From a bacterium (lineage in GTDB: Bacteria > Verrucomicrobiota > Verrucomicrobiia > Limisphaerales > JAJXZI01), in assembly GCA_021780115.1 (NCBI GenBank), contig JAJXZI010000063.1:1-47838 (forward strand): a stretch of 47,838 bases of DNA, read 5' to 3'. This document shows positions 25,682 through 34,619 of the stretch, piece after piece; within the stretch, counting starts at the first letter, position 1; the number at the start of each line of letters is the position of its first letter. The notes below the pieces were generated by a model. The model was not told the origin of the DNA, did no database searches, and was given only the letters and a program-made list of their open reading frames with translations. The translations under genes were made by a program, and so were the position numbers.

Positions 25682-26971
25682 ATGTCATCGCTGTCTTTTT
25701 CACCGATTCTGGTCACGCGGAACACGTGCCGGATCTGCGGCAGCCGGGCGCTGACGCCGGTCGTCGCGCTGGGCGACCAATACATCTCCGGGGCGTTCGC
25801 GGGCCCGGATGGCCGGCCCCCGGTGCAGCGGCGCATCCCGCTGGATCTGGTCCGGTGCGACCCCGGTCTGGACCAGGGCGCCTGCGGGCTGGTGCAGTTG
25901 CGTCATTCGGTACCACCCAAGATTCTCTATCGTTCCTACTGGTACCGCTCGGGGATCAACCAGACCATGCGGGACAACCTGGCCGGCATTGCGCAGATGG
26001 CCGAGGATCTGGCTGGAGTGCAGGCCGGCGACTTGGTGATCGACATCGGGTGCAACGACGGCACGCTGCTCAAGTCGTATCGGACCCAAGGGCTGCGCCT
26101 GTTGGGGTTCGATCCGGCCACCAACATCGTCGAGTACGCCAAGGCCAACGGCGTACCGGTGGTCAATGACTTTTTCTCCGCCGCCAACTTGCGGGCGGTT
26201 TATCCGGAGGAAAAGCCCAAGGTGATCACCTCGATTGCGATGTTCTACGACCTGGAGAACCCGCACCTGTTCGTCGGCGACATCAAGGGCCTCCTCCACG
26301 AGCGGGGGATTTGGATCCTGGAGTTGAGCTACCTGCCGACGATGCTGGAGATGAACAGCTTCGACACCCTCTGCCACGAACACCTGGAGTATTACTCGCT
26401 GGCGCCGCTGGAACGGCTGCTGGCCGAGCACCAGTTGGAAGTGGTGGACGTGACCCTGAACGACATCAACGGCGGGAGCTTCCGGATCGCCGTGGGGCAC
26501 GCGGGCAAGCTCAGCCCGCCGGCCGAGGCGCGGGCGCGGGTCCAGCAGTTGCGGCTGCGGGAATTCGAGCTGGCGCTGGACACCGACGCGCCGTACGCGG
26601 TCTTTCGGAAGAACATCGAGAAAATCCGCAAGGACTTGCTGGCCTTCCTGAAGAAGGCCAAGGCGCAGAAGAAACGGGTCCACGGTTACGGCGCCTCGAC
26701 CAAAGGCAACACCATCCTGCAGTACTGCGGCGTCACGCCCGACCTGGTGCCGGCGGTGGCGGACCGGAACCAGGACAAATGGGGATCGTTCACCATCGGC
26801 ACGAACCTCCCGATCATCTCGGAAGAGGCGTCGCGGAAGCAGAAACCGGATTACTACCTGGTCCTGCCGTGGCATTTTATCGCGGAGTTCCAAAAGCGGG
26901 AGGCGGAGTTCCTGGCCCGGGGCGGGAAGTTTTTGCTGCCGATGCCCGAGGTGCATCTGGTCGGCAAGTGA
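25682..26971 (+). CDS. NDP-sugar C-methyltransferase-like protein (class I SAM-dependent)
   Basis: The 429-residue protein has the three-domain layout of TylCIII-type sugar C-methyltransferases. The N-terminal Zn-binding part has NTCRICGSRALTPVVALGDQ and ACGLVQLRHSV. The central Rossmann methyltransferase has VIDIGCNDGTLLKSY. The C-terminal domain has VHGYGASTKGNTILQYCGV and LPWHFIAEF. FDTLCHEHLEYYSL matches the family's catalytic His/Glu/Tyr region. Such enzymes methylate a carbon next to a 4-keto group of a nucleotide-activated deoxysugar. It lies 6 bp upstream of a nucleotide-sugar dehydratase-like gene, so both probably act on the same sugar. Confidence 0.88.
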   Translation: MSSLSFSPILVTRNTCRICGSRALTPVVALGDQYISGAFAGPDGRPPVQRRIPLDLVRCDPGLDQGACGLVQLRHSVPPKILYRSYWYRSGINQTMRDNLAGIAQMAEDLAGVQAGDLVIDIGCNDGTLLKSYRTQGLRLLGFDPATNIVEYAKANGVPVVNDFFSAANLRAVYPEEKPKVITSIAMFYDLENPHLFVGDIKGLLHERGIWILELSYLPTMLEMNSFDTLCHEHLEYYSLAPLERLLAEHQLEVVDVTLNDINGGSFRIAVGHAGKLSPPAEARARVQQLRLREFELALDTDAPYAVFRKNIEKIRKDLLAFLKKAKAQKKRVHGYGASTKGNTILQYCGVTPDLVPAVADRNQDKWGSFTIGTNLPIISEEASRKQKPDYYLVLPWHFIAEFQKREAEFLARGGKFLLPMPEVHLVGK

Positions 26972-26977
26972 GCCGCC

Positions 26978-28006
26978 ATGAAACGGGCGGCCATCACGGG
27001 CATCGCGGGGCAGGATGGAACGTATCTGGCGCGGTGGCTGTTGCGGAGCGGCTACGAAGTCCACGGGCTGCTCCAGTTTCCGTTCGACCGCGAGGAGCCA
27101 GGGCTGCGGCGGCGCTTCAGCGCGGAGGCAATGCAGTCCGTGCGCTGGTACAACGGCTCGCTGGAGGATCCGTTTTCGCTGGTGCGCTTCTTGAAGGCGG
27201 CCCAACCCGACGAAATCTACCACCTCGCCGGGCTGACCGACTCGCGCCACAGTTTCCTCGTGCCGGAGGAGAGCGTTCTTTCCATCACGCTGGGCACGCT
27301 GCGCCTCCTCGAAGCGGCGCGGGAATTGTGCGCCGGGGCGCGGCTGTTCCTGGCGTCGTCGTGCGAAGTGTTCGGCGTCCCGGCGCAAATCCCGCAGGAC
27401 GAGACCACGCCGATGCGGCCGTTGACGCCGTACGGCATCGCCAAGCTGGCGGCGGACCAGTTCGCCCGGCTGCATCGGGAGAAGTACGCGCAGTTCGTGT
27501 CGGTGGGGATTCTCTACAATCACGAGTCACCGTTGCGCCCGCCGAACTACCTCAGCGCCCGCGTGGCGCAAGCCGTGGCCGCCATCCGGCAGGGCCGCAG
27601 CCGGGAGCTGCCCCTGGGCGATCTCACCGCCGAACGCGATTGGAGTGACGCCCGCGACTTTGTGCGCGGCTTCTGGCTCGCGCTCCAGGCCCAGGCGCCG
27701 GGCGATTACGTGTTCGCTTCCGGCGTGCGCCACCGGGTCGAGGATTTCGTGGCGTGCGCCTTTCATGCGGCGGGACTCGATTACCGCCCGTTCGTCACCG
27801 GCACGAAGCGCAACCGCGAGGCGCCGCAGGTCGCCACCGGCCTGTGCGGCAACGCGCACAAGGCCGAGGGCGAGTTGGGTTGGCGGCGCCAGTGGACGTT
27901 CGAGGAAACCGTGGAAGATCTGGTCCGGGCCGAGTTGGAAGGCCGGCCGGAGATCGAGCGCGCCGATCCCGCGCCGGCGCGCGGCACCACAGCGGCCCGA
28001 TCCTAA
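26978..28006 (+). CDS. GDP-mannose 4,6-dehydratase-like extended SDR
   Basis: The 342-residue protein has the NAD(P)-binding motif ITGIAGQDGTYLARWLL, as in GMD. The active site has LASSCEVFG (Ser and Glu in place of the GMD Thr/Glu pair) and the YxxxK PYGIAKLAA. The GMD-like substrate loop NHESPLRPPNYLSARVAQAVAAIRQGR is followed by LPLGDLTAERDWSDARDFVRGFWLAL. It should convert a GDP-sugar to the 4-keto-6-deoxy form. GDP-mannose is the default substrate. GDP-D-glycero-D-manno-heptose is an alternative, because a GDP-heptose-forming enzyme is encoded at 34620. Confidence 0.88.
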   Translation: MKRAAITGIAGQDGTYLARWLLRSGYEVHGLLQFPFDREEPGLRRRFSAEAMQSVRWYNGSLEDPFSLVRFLKAAQPDEIYHLAGLTDSRHSFLVPEESVLSITLGTLRLLEAARELCAGARLFLASSCEVFGVPAQIPQDETTPMRPLTPYGIAKLAADQFARLHREKYAQFVSVGILYNHESPLRPPNYLSARVAQAVAAIRQGRSRELPLGDLTAERDWSDARDFVRGFWLALQAQAPGDYVFASGVRHRVEDFVACAFHAAGLDYRPFVTGTKRNREAPQVATGLCGNAHKAEGELGWRRQWTFEETVEDLVRAELEGRPEIERADPAPARGTTAARS

Positions 28007-28025
28007 GCGGCCGCGTTGCGGCGCC

Positions 28026-30809
28026 TCACCTCGGCGGCGGGCGCTGGGCACCCTCCGTCGCTGCGGGGGTCTTCGGCTTGGCCACCACCAGGACCGCGCA
28101 GAGAATCACTCCCAAGGCGATGGCGGCCAAGCTGACGTAGAGCGCGCCGGCGGGAGGTTGGAACTTGAACTCCACTGTGTGCGCGCCGGGCTGGAGGTAA
28201 ACGCCGCGCATGAGGTAGTTGCAGCGCAGCAGGCGGTCCGGCCGACCGTCCACCCACACCTGCCACTGCGGATCGTACTTGTCGTTCAGCAACAACACCG
28301 CCGCCTCCGGCGCCTGCGCCTTGAGCACGATGTCCTTCGGGGCGTAGCTGGCGAATTCCACCGTGCCGGCGGCGACAGCGGCGTTGGTGGCCGCCGACGG
28401 CGCCGGCAACATGCTGGCAACGAGCACGGATTTCTCCGGATCGAACGAGAGGCTGGTGAGTTCCTGGAGCGTGGCCGCGTCGTTCGTGTTGACCTGCCAC
28501 CGGGCAAACAAGTGGGCGCGCGGCAAGGCGCCGGTGAACTCGTACAGCGCGTAGTTGCCGTTGGTCGCGGGCGCCGCGGTGAGTTCCTCCAGCCGCGTCG
28601 GCGCGGAAACGCCCGGCTTGGGGGCGATGTCGAACCGCGTGACGATTTTGAACCGCTGCTGCGCCGGGTCGAATTGCTGGTTCAACAGGTCCAGAAAGGC
28701 CGCCGCGCCCAGCAAGTAACGGGTGTTCGTCAGTTGCCAGCGGCGCCCCGTCAGGTACAAGGCGTCCCCCCGCGGCTGCAACGCCCCTTCGAAGACTTTG
28801 AGGTCCGCGGGCATCCGTGACATCTGCACGATGTCCAGGGATTGGATGTCGTAATATTGGAAGAGGTGCTGCATCCACTCGATGGTGTAGAGTTGGCCGT
28901 TAAAGAATTGCTCGGCGGCCGCCAGTTGCTTCGGGAGCCTGAATGCCTTCGGCAGCCACGCGGGCAGGGCCGCCACGCGGTGTTCGTAAGGCTTGGCGCG
29001 CAGCAGGTCGATGATCGGGTTGCGGGCGTTCGGGGTGCTGGCGTATTTCTGCGGCCAGTCCCAGTAAATGATCCACGGCCGGTCCGCGCGCGCCAGATCC
29101 ACCACCAACAGCAGGCCCAGCAGCAGTCCGGCCCATTTGGCCCGCGCCCCGCCCAGCCAGCCGCTCACCACCAGCGCGACCAAGCCCACCGCCAGCGCGA
29201 GGAAGAGGACGAACCACCCCACTTGCTGGACGCTGAAGGCGGCAATCGCCTTGGCCGCGCCCGCATCGAACTGCACCGTCTGCAAATACGCCTCCAGACT
29301 GTTCCGAGACGACGAGTAGAGCAGCCAGCCGAGCAGGCTCAACGCGACCGCCAGGAGGCTTCCGATGGTCCACCGGCGATCGAACCCCCTCACCTTCGCC
29401 CACCACGTCCGGAGATGCGCCGAAAGCGACGGGGCGGCGGGCGCGGGCGTCTCCAGGTAGCGCCGGCCCAGACCGTGGACGCCGTAAGCGAAGACTACGA
29501 TCAACGCCCAGTTGAACACGTCCATGAACTTGGCCGGATTGCGGATGGTGGAGAAATACGGCAGCGCGTAAAGGAACTGGTAAAACGGCGCGTAGCGTCC
29601 GAAGGCCAGCAGCAACGCGATGAGCATCACGCCGAGCCAAAACCAGATGAGCTTCCGACTGGGCAGCGAGAAGACCGATCCTTGGCGGCGGAGCGCCTGG
29701 GCGCCCGCCCACACGGCGATCAGCACGACCAGCACACCGGCGTAGATGCCCCCCCCCGAGTAACGCAGGAAACCGCCCGGCGGCGGGCCTTGCTCGCCAC
29801 GGGCAAAGTAGAGGTCCCACGCCGGGTCGCGTCCGGCCGCGCCCCAGTACTCGCCGCCGCCGGGCGTGTCCATCCGGTAGCCGAAGAGTCCGGGCACGAT
29901 GAGGCCCAGCGTCTCGCGTTTGGGCAAACTCCACTGCGTGGCCCAGTCCCAGCGTTCCTGTTTCGTGCGGGTGTCCTGCTCCATGCCGGCGACGCCCTGA
30001 ATCTGCGTGCCGATCAGCACCGAAAGCGAGTTGGCGGCGAGGAACGCCGCGCAGACGGCCACCAGCGCGACTTGGCCGACGCCGCGGGCGGCGCGGCGGA
30101 CGGGTCCGCCTTCGCCCATGAGGCCGACGTAGAAGACAAAAGCGGCGACAAACAGGCTGAAGATCGCCCCGACATCCGAGCCTTCGACCACGCCCATGCC
30201 GACCGCAAAACCCGCGAGGACCCAGCGGAGCGCCGGCCAGCGCGCCCTCTGGCCGGACACGGCCGCGACGGCCAGATAGCTCAGTCCGAAGCAAACCGCC
30301 TGCGGTCCCACGCCCCAGCAGGCGATGGAGAAAAACAGCGAGTTCAGCGCCGCGGCCAACCCGCCCAGCACGCACGCCAGCGGCCCCAGATGCAAACGGC
30401 GGAACAGGAACCAAGCGCTGCCGCCCAGGAACAGCAACGCCAGCGGGACGTAAAACTTGGCGAAGTAGAGGGGCCCGAGCAGCCAAAGCAAGGCCCAGGT
30501 GATGTTCGGGGAGTAACTGCCGCCATTGATCCCCACGGTATTCAGGTCCAACCACACACCGGACAGCGAGGAGGACGCGTCAAGGGCCTTGGCATGGTTC
30601 GCGCCTAGCGGGCCGTCATTGGAGAACAGGATTTGTTGGGGCGCAAAGCTCGAGTGAAAGAGCAGCAGCAACGCCCCCGCCAGCGACAGCAGGAAGATCA
30701 CCGCGTGGCCCGGGACGGGTCCCGGCGGAGCGGCGGGTTTCACGTCAGGTTTCATATCGACTGAATCGAACGCCGGGTCCGCGGTTTCGGCGGCGTTCCT
30801 CGATGTCAA
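28026..30809 (-). CDS. YfhO-like large multi-pass membrane protein
   Basis: The 927-residue protein has about 12 hydrophobic helices from about residue 33 to 585 and a soluble C-terminal part. It ends with another helix (LYVSLAAIALGVILCAVLVVA). Near the N-terminus FSNDGPLGANHAKALDAS resembles the first-loop acidic motif of GT-C-fold proteins. FGRYAPFYQFLYALPYFSTIRNPAKFMDVFNWALIVVFAYG and YDPQWQVWVDGRPDRLLRCNYLMRGVYLQPGAHTVEFKF are typical of the YfhO/DUF6311-like family. Members are linked to glycosylation of cell-surface polymers. The start could instead be MKPDVKP at 30755. It converges with the dehydratase-like gene. Confidence 0.85.
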   Translation of the reverse strand: MTSRNAAETADPAFDSVDMKPDVKPAAPPGPVPGHAVIFLLSLAGALLLLFHSSFAPQQILFSNDGPLGANHAKALDASSSLSGVWLDLNTVGINGGSYSPNITWALLWLLGPLYFAKFYVPLALLFLGGSAWFLFRRLHLGPLACVLGGLAAALNSLFFSIACWGVGPQAVCFGLSYLAVAAVSGQRARWPALRWVLAGFAVGMGVVEGSDVGAIFSLFVAAFVFYVGLMGEGGPVRRAARGVGQVALVAVCAAFLAANSLSVLIGTQIQGVAGMEQDTRTKQERWDWATQWSLPKRETLGLIVPGLFGYRMDTPGGGEYWGAAGRDPAWDLYFARGEQGPPPGGFLRYSGGGIYAGVLVVLIAVWAGAQALRRQGSVFSLPSRKLIWFWLGVMLIALLLAFGRYAPFYQFLYALPYFSTIRNPAKFMDVFNWALIVVFAYGVHGLGRRYLETPAPAAPSLSAHLRTWWAKVRGFDRRWTIGSLLAVALSLLGWLLYSSSRNSLEAYLQTVQFDAGAAKAIAAFSVQQVGWFVLFLALAVGLVALVVSGWLGGARAKWAGLLLGLLLVVDLARADRPWIIYWDWPQKYASTPNARNPIIDLLRAKPYEHRVAALPAWLPKAFRLPKQLAAAEQFFNGQLYTIEWMQHLFQYYDIQSLDIVQMSRMPADLKVFEGALQPRGDALYLTGRRWQLTNTRYLLGAAAFLDLLNQQFDPAQQRFKIVTRFDIAPKPGVSAPTRLEELTAAPATNGNYALYEFTGALPRAHLFARWQVNTNDAATLQELTSLSFDPEKSVLVASMLPAPSAATNAAVAAGTVEFASYAPKDIVLKAQAPEAAVLLLNDKYDPQWQVWVDGRPDRLLRCNYLMRGVYLQPGAHTVEFKFQPPAGALYVSLAAIALGVILCAVLVVAKPKTPAATEGAQRPPPR

Positions 30810-30850
30810 AGGCTCTTTGGTTCATGGAGGTTGTAGGGTGAACCGCTCGC

Positions 30851-31759
30851 TCAACGCTTGTTCTTAACGCGGGTGAAGGAAAGCCGGTTGCGGAAGGAGC
30901 AGGATTGGCTGAAGGGCGTCCGCAACAGCGTCTCCACCGCGCGCACCAGCCTGGGCGCCAGTTCCAAAAGCGTGCGGCCGACCCGCCGGGCGTCGTTCGC
31001 AGCGGCTGGCGTCGAACCGGCCGCCGCCGCGCCCCGGCCGCCGGGACGGTCGTGCCATTGCGCGGCGTAATCGCTTTGCTGGGGCGGCTCGACCAGGACG
31101 GGCACGCTGGCGGTTTTCCGGGCCCGGACAAAGAGCAGGACGGGGAACATGTTCACCAAGGTGACGCGCGTCCGGAGGGCGAGCGGGTCGGCGACCTCGA
31201 ACCAGCGCCGTCGGGGGCCATATTCGACCGCCACCATGCGCTCGACCTGAAACCCGTTTTTTGCCGAGAAAATGCGGAAGAACAACTCCGGGCTGAACTG
31301 ATAAAAGCCGTGGCCGAAATAGTTGTTGCAGGGCGTGCAGGCCAGGAAATGTCCGCCGGTCGTCACCATCGCCAGACAATTCCGGATCGCGGTGGGAAAG
31401 TCAAAAACATGCTCCAGCGTTCCCAGGTCGCAAACGGCGTCGAACCGCTCCTTCAGGTCCGGCGGGATGGGCTGGTTCATGTCGTGGACGCGCGAGGCGC
31501 CCTCAAAGTCCGAGGCGTCAATCGTGGTCAGTTCGCGCGCTCCCAGCAGCTCCCAGAACGGCTCGGCGAAACGGGTCCGGGCGCGGGAGAGAAATTCGGA
31601 TCGCGCGCCCGGCTCCACGCCGTATTCGCGCAACAACCCCGCGGCTTCCCGTTCGCCGAGGTAGTAATTCTGGCGTCCCAGCGTCGCGCAGCGCTGAAAC
31701 GAGACGCCGCTGCGCCGGCTGGCCAGCAGGAACCTCGCGGATTCGATGTCGATTCCCAT
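30851..31759 (-). CDS. SAM-dependent methyltransferase-like protein in the glycan region
   Basis: The 302-residue protein is taken from ATG 31759 (MGIDIESARFLLASRR). A TTG eight codons upstream is possible. ELTTIDASDFEGASRVHDMN and FDAVCDLGTLEHVFDFPTAIRNCLAMVTTGGHFLACTPCNNYFGHGFYQFSPELFFRIF fit class I methyltransferases that modify sugars or lipids. A canonical GxGxG SAM loop is not obvious, so the assignment rests on the post-II and post-III regions. It precedes the YfhO-like gene by 41 bp on the same strand, so they are probably co-transcribed. Confidence 0.72.
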   Translation of the reverse strand: MGIDIESARFLLASRRSGVSFQRCATLGRQNYYLGEREAAGLLREYGVEPGARSEFLSRARTRFAEPFWELLGARELTTIDASDFEGASRVHDMNQPIPPDLKERFDAVCDLGTLEHVFDFPTAIRNCLAMVTTGGHFLACTPCNNYFGHGFYQFSPELFFRIFSAKNGFQVERMVAVEYGPRRRWFEVADPLALRTRVTLVNMFPVLLFVRARKTASVPVLVEPPQQSDYAAQWHDRPGGRGAAAAGSTPAAANDARRVGRTLLELAPRLVRAVETLLRTPFSQSCSFRNRLSFTRVKNKR

Positions 31760-31890
31760 GCAACGTAATTCACCATCCTGCAACCCCAGGCACTCCGCGC
31801 CTCACCGCCAGCGCCCAAAGATCCGAAGCCGCGCCCCGGGGGCGATGGCCGTCTGGGGCGCCGGGCCGCGGCCCCCGCGCGGCCGCCGCG

Positions 31891-32439
31891 CTAGATCTTC
31901 TGCAATTCAAAATACACTCCATCGTAGAGGTTGAAGAGGAAGTAGCGCAACACGCTCCGAAACGGAATGGCGTTGCGCAGCCGGTGCCGGAGCGTGGTGC
32001 GGTCGGCGGTCAACTCGGCCTTGAGCAGGCGGTACTTGCCCGCGGAATAGAAGTCGATGCCCGGGAAGCCGTCGCAAAAGTAGCTCAGCGTGTGCTCCGT
32101 GAAGAAATGCTTGTGCGTCGGGTCTTGGAAGGCCCAGTCGCTCTTGGCGTACGGCACCCGGACCTTCAGCACCCCGCCGGACTTCAGGATGCGATGCAGT
32201 TCGTCCATCACCCGCGGAATGTCCTCCAGGTGCTCCAGGACCTGGTCCATGAAGATCTCGTCCGCGACGCCGGATGCGAGCGGATACGGGAACTTCTCCA
32301 AGTCAAAAAACTGGTCGGCCTTGACCCGAGGATTGACGTCACAATTGACGTAGCCCTCGTAATATTTGCGGCCGCATCCGAGGTTGACCTTCACGGGCTG
32401 GGCAACGGCGGTGGTGAGATGCGCGTTCAATGGAATCAA
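31891..32439 (-). CDS. SAM-dependent methyltransferase (Methyltransf_11 type)
   Basis: The 182-residue protein has SAM motif I KVNLGCGRKYYEGYVNCDVNP, DEIFMDQVLEHLEDIPRVMDELHRILKSGGVLKVRVPY, and HKHFFTEHTLSYF. This composition is common in polysaccharide loci. No ATG is available: the start is TTG at 32439 or 32430, or GTG at 32394 just before VKVNLGCG. A TTGACA box on the minus strand (32467-32462) would place transcription close to the later start. It is divergent from the epimerase-like gene. Confidence 0.85.
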   Translation of the reverse strand: MIPLNAHLTTAVAQPVKVNLGCGRKYYEGYVNCDVNPRVKADQFFDLEKFPYPLASGVADEIFMDQVLEHLEDIPRVMDELHRILKSGGVLKVRVPYAKSDWAFQDPTHKHFFTEHTLSYFCDGFPGIDFYSAGKYRLLKAELTADRTTLRHRLRNAIPFRSVLRYFLFNLYDGVYFELQKI

Positions 32440-32543
32440 GCTGTCCGTCAGAGAATCACTTTGTCAAGCTGGCCCCTGCGGCGGAACCAGTTGGGAGTTG
32501 ACAATCAACGATGGGTGCCGCTCGATTCCATCATGGCATTTGC

Positions 32544-33512
32544 ATGAAACGGGCATCTTGCTGGGTCACCGGCGCCGCCGGGTTCATCGGCAGTCATCTA
32601 GTCGATCGGTTGTTGGCGCGCGGCCACCGGGTCGTCGGCGTGGACAACCTGGTGCTGGGCAGGCGCTCGAATTTGATGCAGGCCATGCAGAACCCGCACT
32701 TTAGTTTCGGCGCGCTGGATGTCAACGATTACGAGGCCAGCCTGCGCTTCCTCCGGGAGCAGACCACGGCGGCGCCGATCCAGACCGTGTGGCACCTGGC
32801 CGCCAACTCAGACATCCAGGCCGGCGGCCGCGATCCGGACGTGGACCTGCGGCTCACCTTCCTGACCACCTACCAGGTACTCCGGCTGATGCAGACGCTG
32901 GGAATTCCGCACCTGGTCTTCGCCTCCACCTCGGCGATCTACGGGGCGCATGACGTCGCCCTCAAGGAGGACACCGGCCCGCTATTTCCGGTGTCCAACT
33001 ACGGCGCCATGAAGCTGGCGTCCGAGGCCATCATCTCGGCGGCGCTGGAGCGGTTCCTCCAACGCGCCTGGATTTGTCGTTTCCCGAACGTCGTCGGCAG
33101 CCGCGCCACCCACGGCGCGATCTACGATTTCCTGCAAAAGCTGCGCGCCAACCCGGCCGAACTGGAAGTGCTCGGCGACGGCACGCAGGAAAAACCCTAC
33201 CTCCACGTCAGCGAACTGCTGGACGCGATGCTGTTCCTCTTTGACCACAGCCAGGACCGGCTGAATTTCTACAACATCGCGCCCGAAGCCGGGGCAACGA
33301 CGGTGCGTGCCATCGCCGAAGCCGTGGTGCGGGCCGCGGCGCCCGGCGCGCGGATTCGCTACACCGGGGGGCCGCGCGGTTGGATCGGCGACGTGCCGCG
33401 CTTCCGCTACTGCACCGAGAAACTGAAGAACCTCGGCTGGTCCCCGCAACTGAGTTCCGACGAAGCGGTCGAACGGGCCATCCGGGAGAATCTGCAACCT
33501 GTGTCGCGCTGA
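32544..33512 (+). CDS. NAD-dependent epimerase/dehydratase (UDP-glucose 4-epimerase-like SDR)
   Basis: The 322-residue protein is taken from MKRASCWVTGAAGFIGSHLVDRLL, with glycine motif GAAGFIG. VWHLAANSDI, the Ser/Thr site VFASTSAIYG and YGAMKLASEAI (YxxxK) complete the extended-SDR active site. FPNVVGSRATHGAIYDFLQKL and LGDGTQEKPYLHVSELLDAM correspond to the substrate half. It should interconvert or modify an NDP-sugar; GalE-like activity is the first guess. It stands alone on the plus strand between two minus-strand genes. Confidence 0.88.
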   Translation: MKRASCWVTGAAGFIGSHLVDRLLARGHRVVGVDNLVLGRRSNLMQAMQNPHFSFGALDVNDYEASLRFLREQTTAAPIQTVWHLAANSDIQAGGRDPDVDLRLTFLTTYQVLRLMQTLGIPHLVFASTSAIYGAHDVALKEDTGPLFPVSNYGAMKLASEAIISAALERFLQRAWICRFPNVVGSRATHGAIYDFLQKLRANPAELEVLGDGTQEKPYLHVSELLDAMLFLFDHSQDRLNFYNIAPEAGATTVRAIAEAVVRAAAPGARIRYTGGPRGWIGDVPRFRYCTEKLKNLGWSPQLSSDEAVERAIRENLQPVSR

Positions 33513-33654
33513 CGCGCAAATAAACCAGCCGGCGCCCGCGGGGTTGGGTCAGGCCGCTCCGCGTCAAGTGGCAAAACCCTCATCTACCGGGGGGCCGCCG
33601 TGTCGCGCCAGAGATTGCGTGGGACGAAGGGGACGGGTCGCGGCTTCAGCAGTC

Positions 33655-34416
33655 TTAGTTGGAGGTTTTCGGAATCGCGTCCTGCACTCGCTGGAGGTCG
33701 CGGTCCCCCACCGGTGCCGGCTGGGAGTAACTGATGAACCGCAGCACGCTGTTCTCCTTCCAACGCCAATACTCCAAGTGACCGTCGGCGAAGGACAGGA
33801 CGCATCCTTTCCGGTGCCGGCTCGCCGGAAGGTTCCACCACCTCCAGTCGCCCGGCGGGAAAATTCCCAAGGCTCCGTTGTCAATGCTCTCCTCGTTTTC
33901 ATCCAGGAAGGCGAGGACGCCGGTCGGCGGGGGCGCGACGAGTTGGTTCAGCCGGCTCACCGGGCCGGCGGGGGGAAAGGGAACCCAGCCGTTGAGCCAA
34001 TCATTCAGGGAGTAGCTGCGGGGCCTCAGCATACCCGAGCCGGGCACGACCGACCGATCGCTCGGACATCGGTAAACCTCGGTTGAACGGACGTAGGGAT
34101 ACAGCGTTCCGCTCACGATGTCCGCTGGCGTCGTCTCTGTTTGCACGTTGTCGTCAGTCCAAGCGTGGTTCGGTGGGCCAAAGTCCCGATTCAACGGCAG
34201 GAACTCGGCATCGTCCTGGGCGTACACCAGCCAGGCGATCTGGAGCTGGCGCACATTGCTGACGCACTTCACGCGCCGGCCCGACTCCTTGGCATTGCTA
34301 AACGCCGGCAGCAGGAGAGAGGCGAGAATGGCGAGGATCGCCACCACAACCAGTAGCTCGATGAGGGTAAAACCCCGCCTCCGACGCGGAAGCAAGCCTG
34401 ACCATCTGGCGTTCAT
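33655..34416 (-). CDS. Prepilin-type N-terminal cleavage/methylation protein with H-X9-DG-type C-terminus
   Basis: The 253-residue protein is taken from [39 protein letters not shown]. The type IV prepilin/pseudopilin signature is complete: basic leader, G|FTLIE cleavage site and hydrophobic helix. Then follow [25 protein letters not shown] and YRCPSDRS. The C-terminal [20 protein letters not shown] matches the H-X9-DG family expanded in Verrucomicrobia and Planctomycetes. It should be cleaved by a prepilin peptidase and act in a type II secretion- or pilus-like system. No assembly genes are nearby, so it is an orphan within the glycan region. Confidence 0.9.
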   Translation of the reverse strand: MNARWSGLLPRRRRGFTLIELLVVVAILAILASLLLPAFSNAKESGRRVKCVSNVRQLQIAWLVYAQDDAEFLPLNRDFGPPNHAWTDDNVQTETTPADIVSGTLYPYVRSTEVYRCPSDRSVVPGSGMLRPRSYSLNDWLNGWVPFPPAGPVSRLNQLVAPPPTGVLAFLDENEESIDNGALGIFPPGDWRWWNLPASRHRKGCVLSFADGHLEYWRWKENSVLRFISYSQPAPVGDRDLQRVQDAIPKTSN

Positions 34417-34508
34417 GCTGCGCAAGGGGACAGTCGACCGCATCTGCGCTCCCGATTCCCGCGCTCGGCACGGACCCATCATGCGGTCGCCTACTCTTTG
34501 CGAGGCCA

Positions 34509-34536
34509 AGGTTAACTGGGGAGATACGATTGTCAA
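34509..34536 (-). promoter_or_regulatory. Candidate sigma-70-like promoter for the prepilin-like gene
   Basis: On the minus strand a consensus -35 TTGACA (34536-34531) is followed after 16 nt by TAACCT (34514-34509). Transcription would begin about 85 nt before the ATG at 34416. An imperfect inverted repeat GCCAAGGTTAAC/GTAACCGTTGGC (34505-34549) overlaps both boxes and could be an operator. Confidence 0.45.
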
Positions 34537-34619
34537 CGTAACCGTTGGCCGCGAACTCAGCGCGGGATGTCATCATGCGGGTTGACCCCACCGAGATCGC
34601 GTGAAACCTTTGGGGCTTC

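Noticed and set aside
28842-30608. Plus-strand frame opposite the YfhO-like gene
   Set aside because: No motif and Arg/Gln/Ala bias. The minus-strand protein shows clear helices and conserved YfhO segments.
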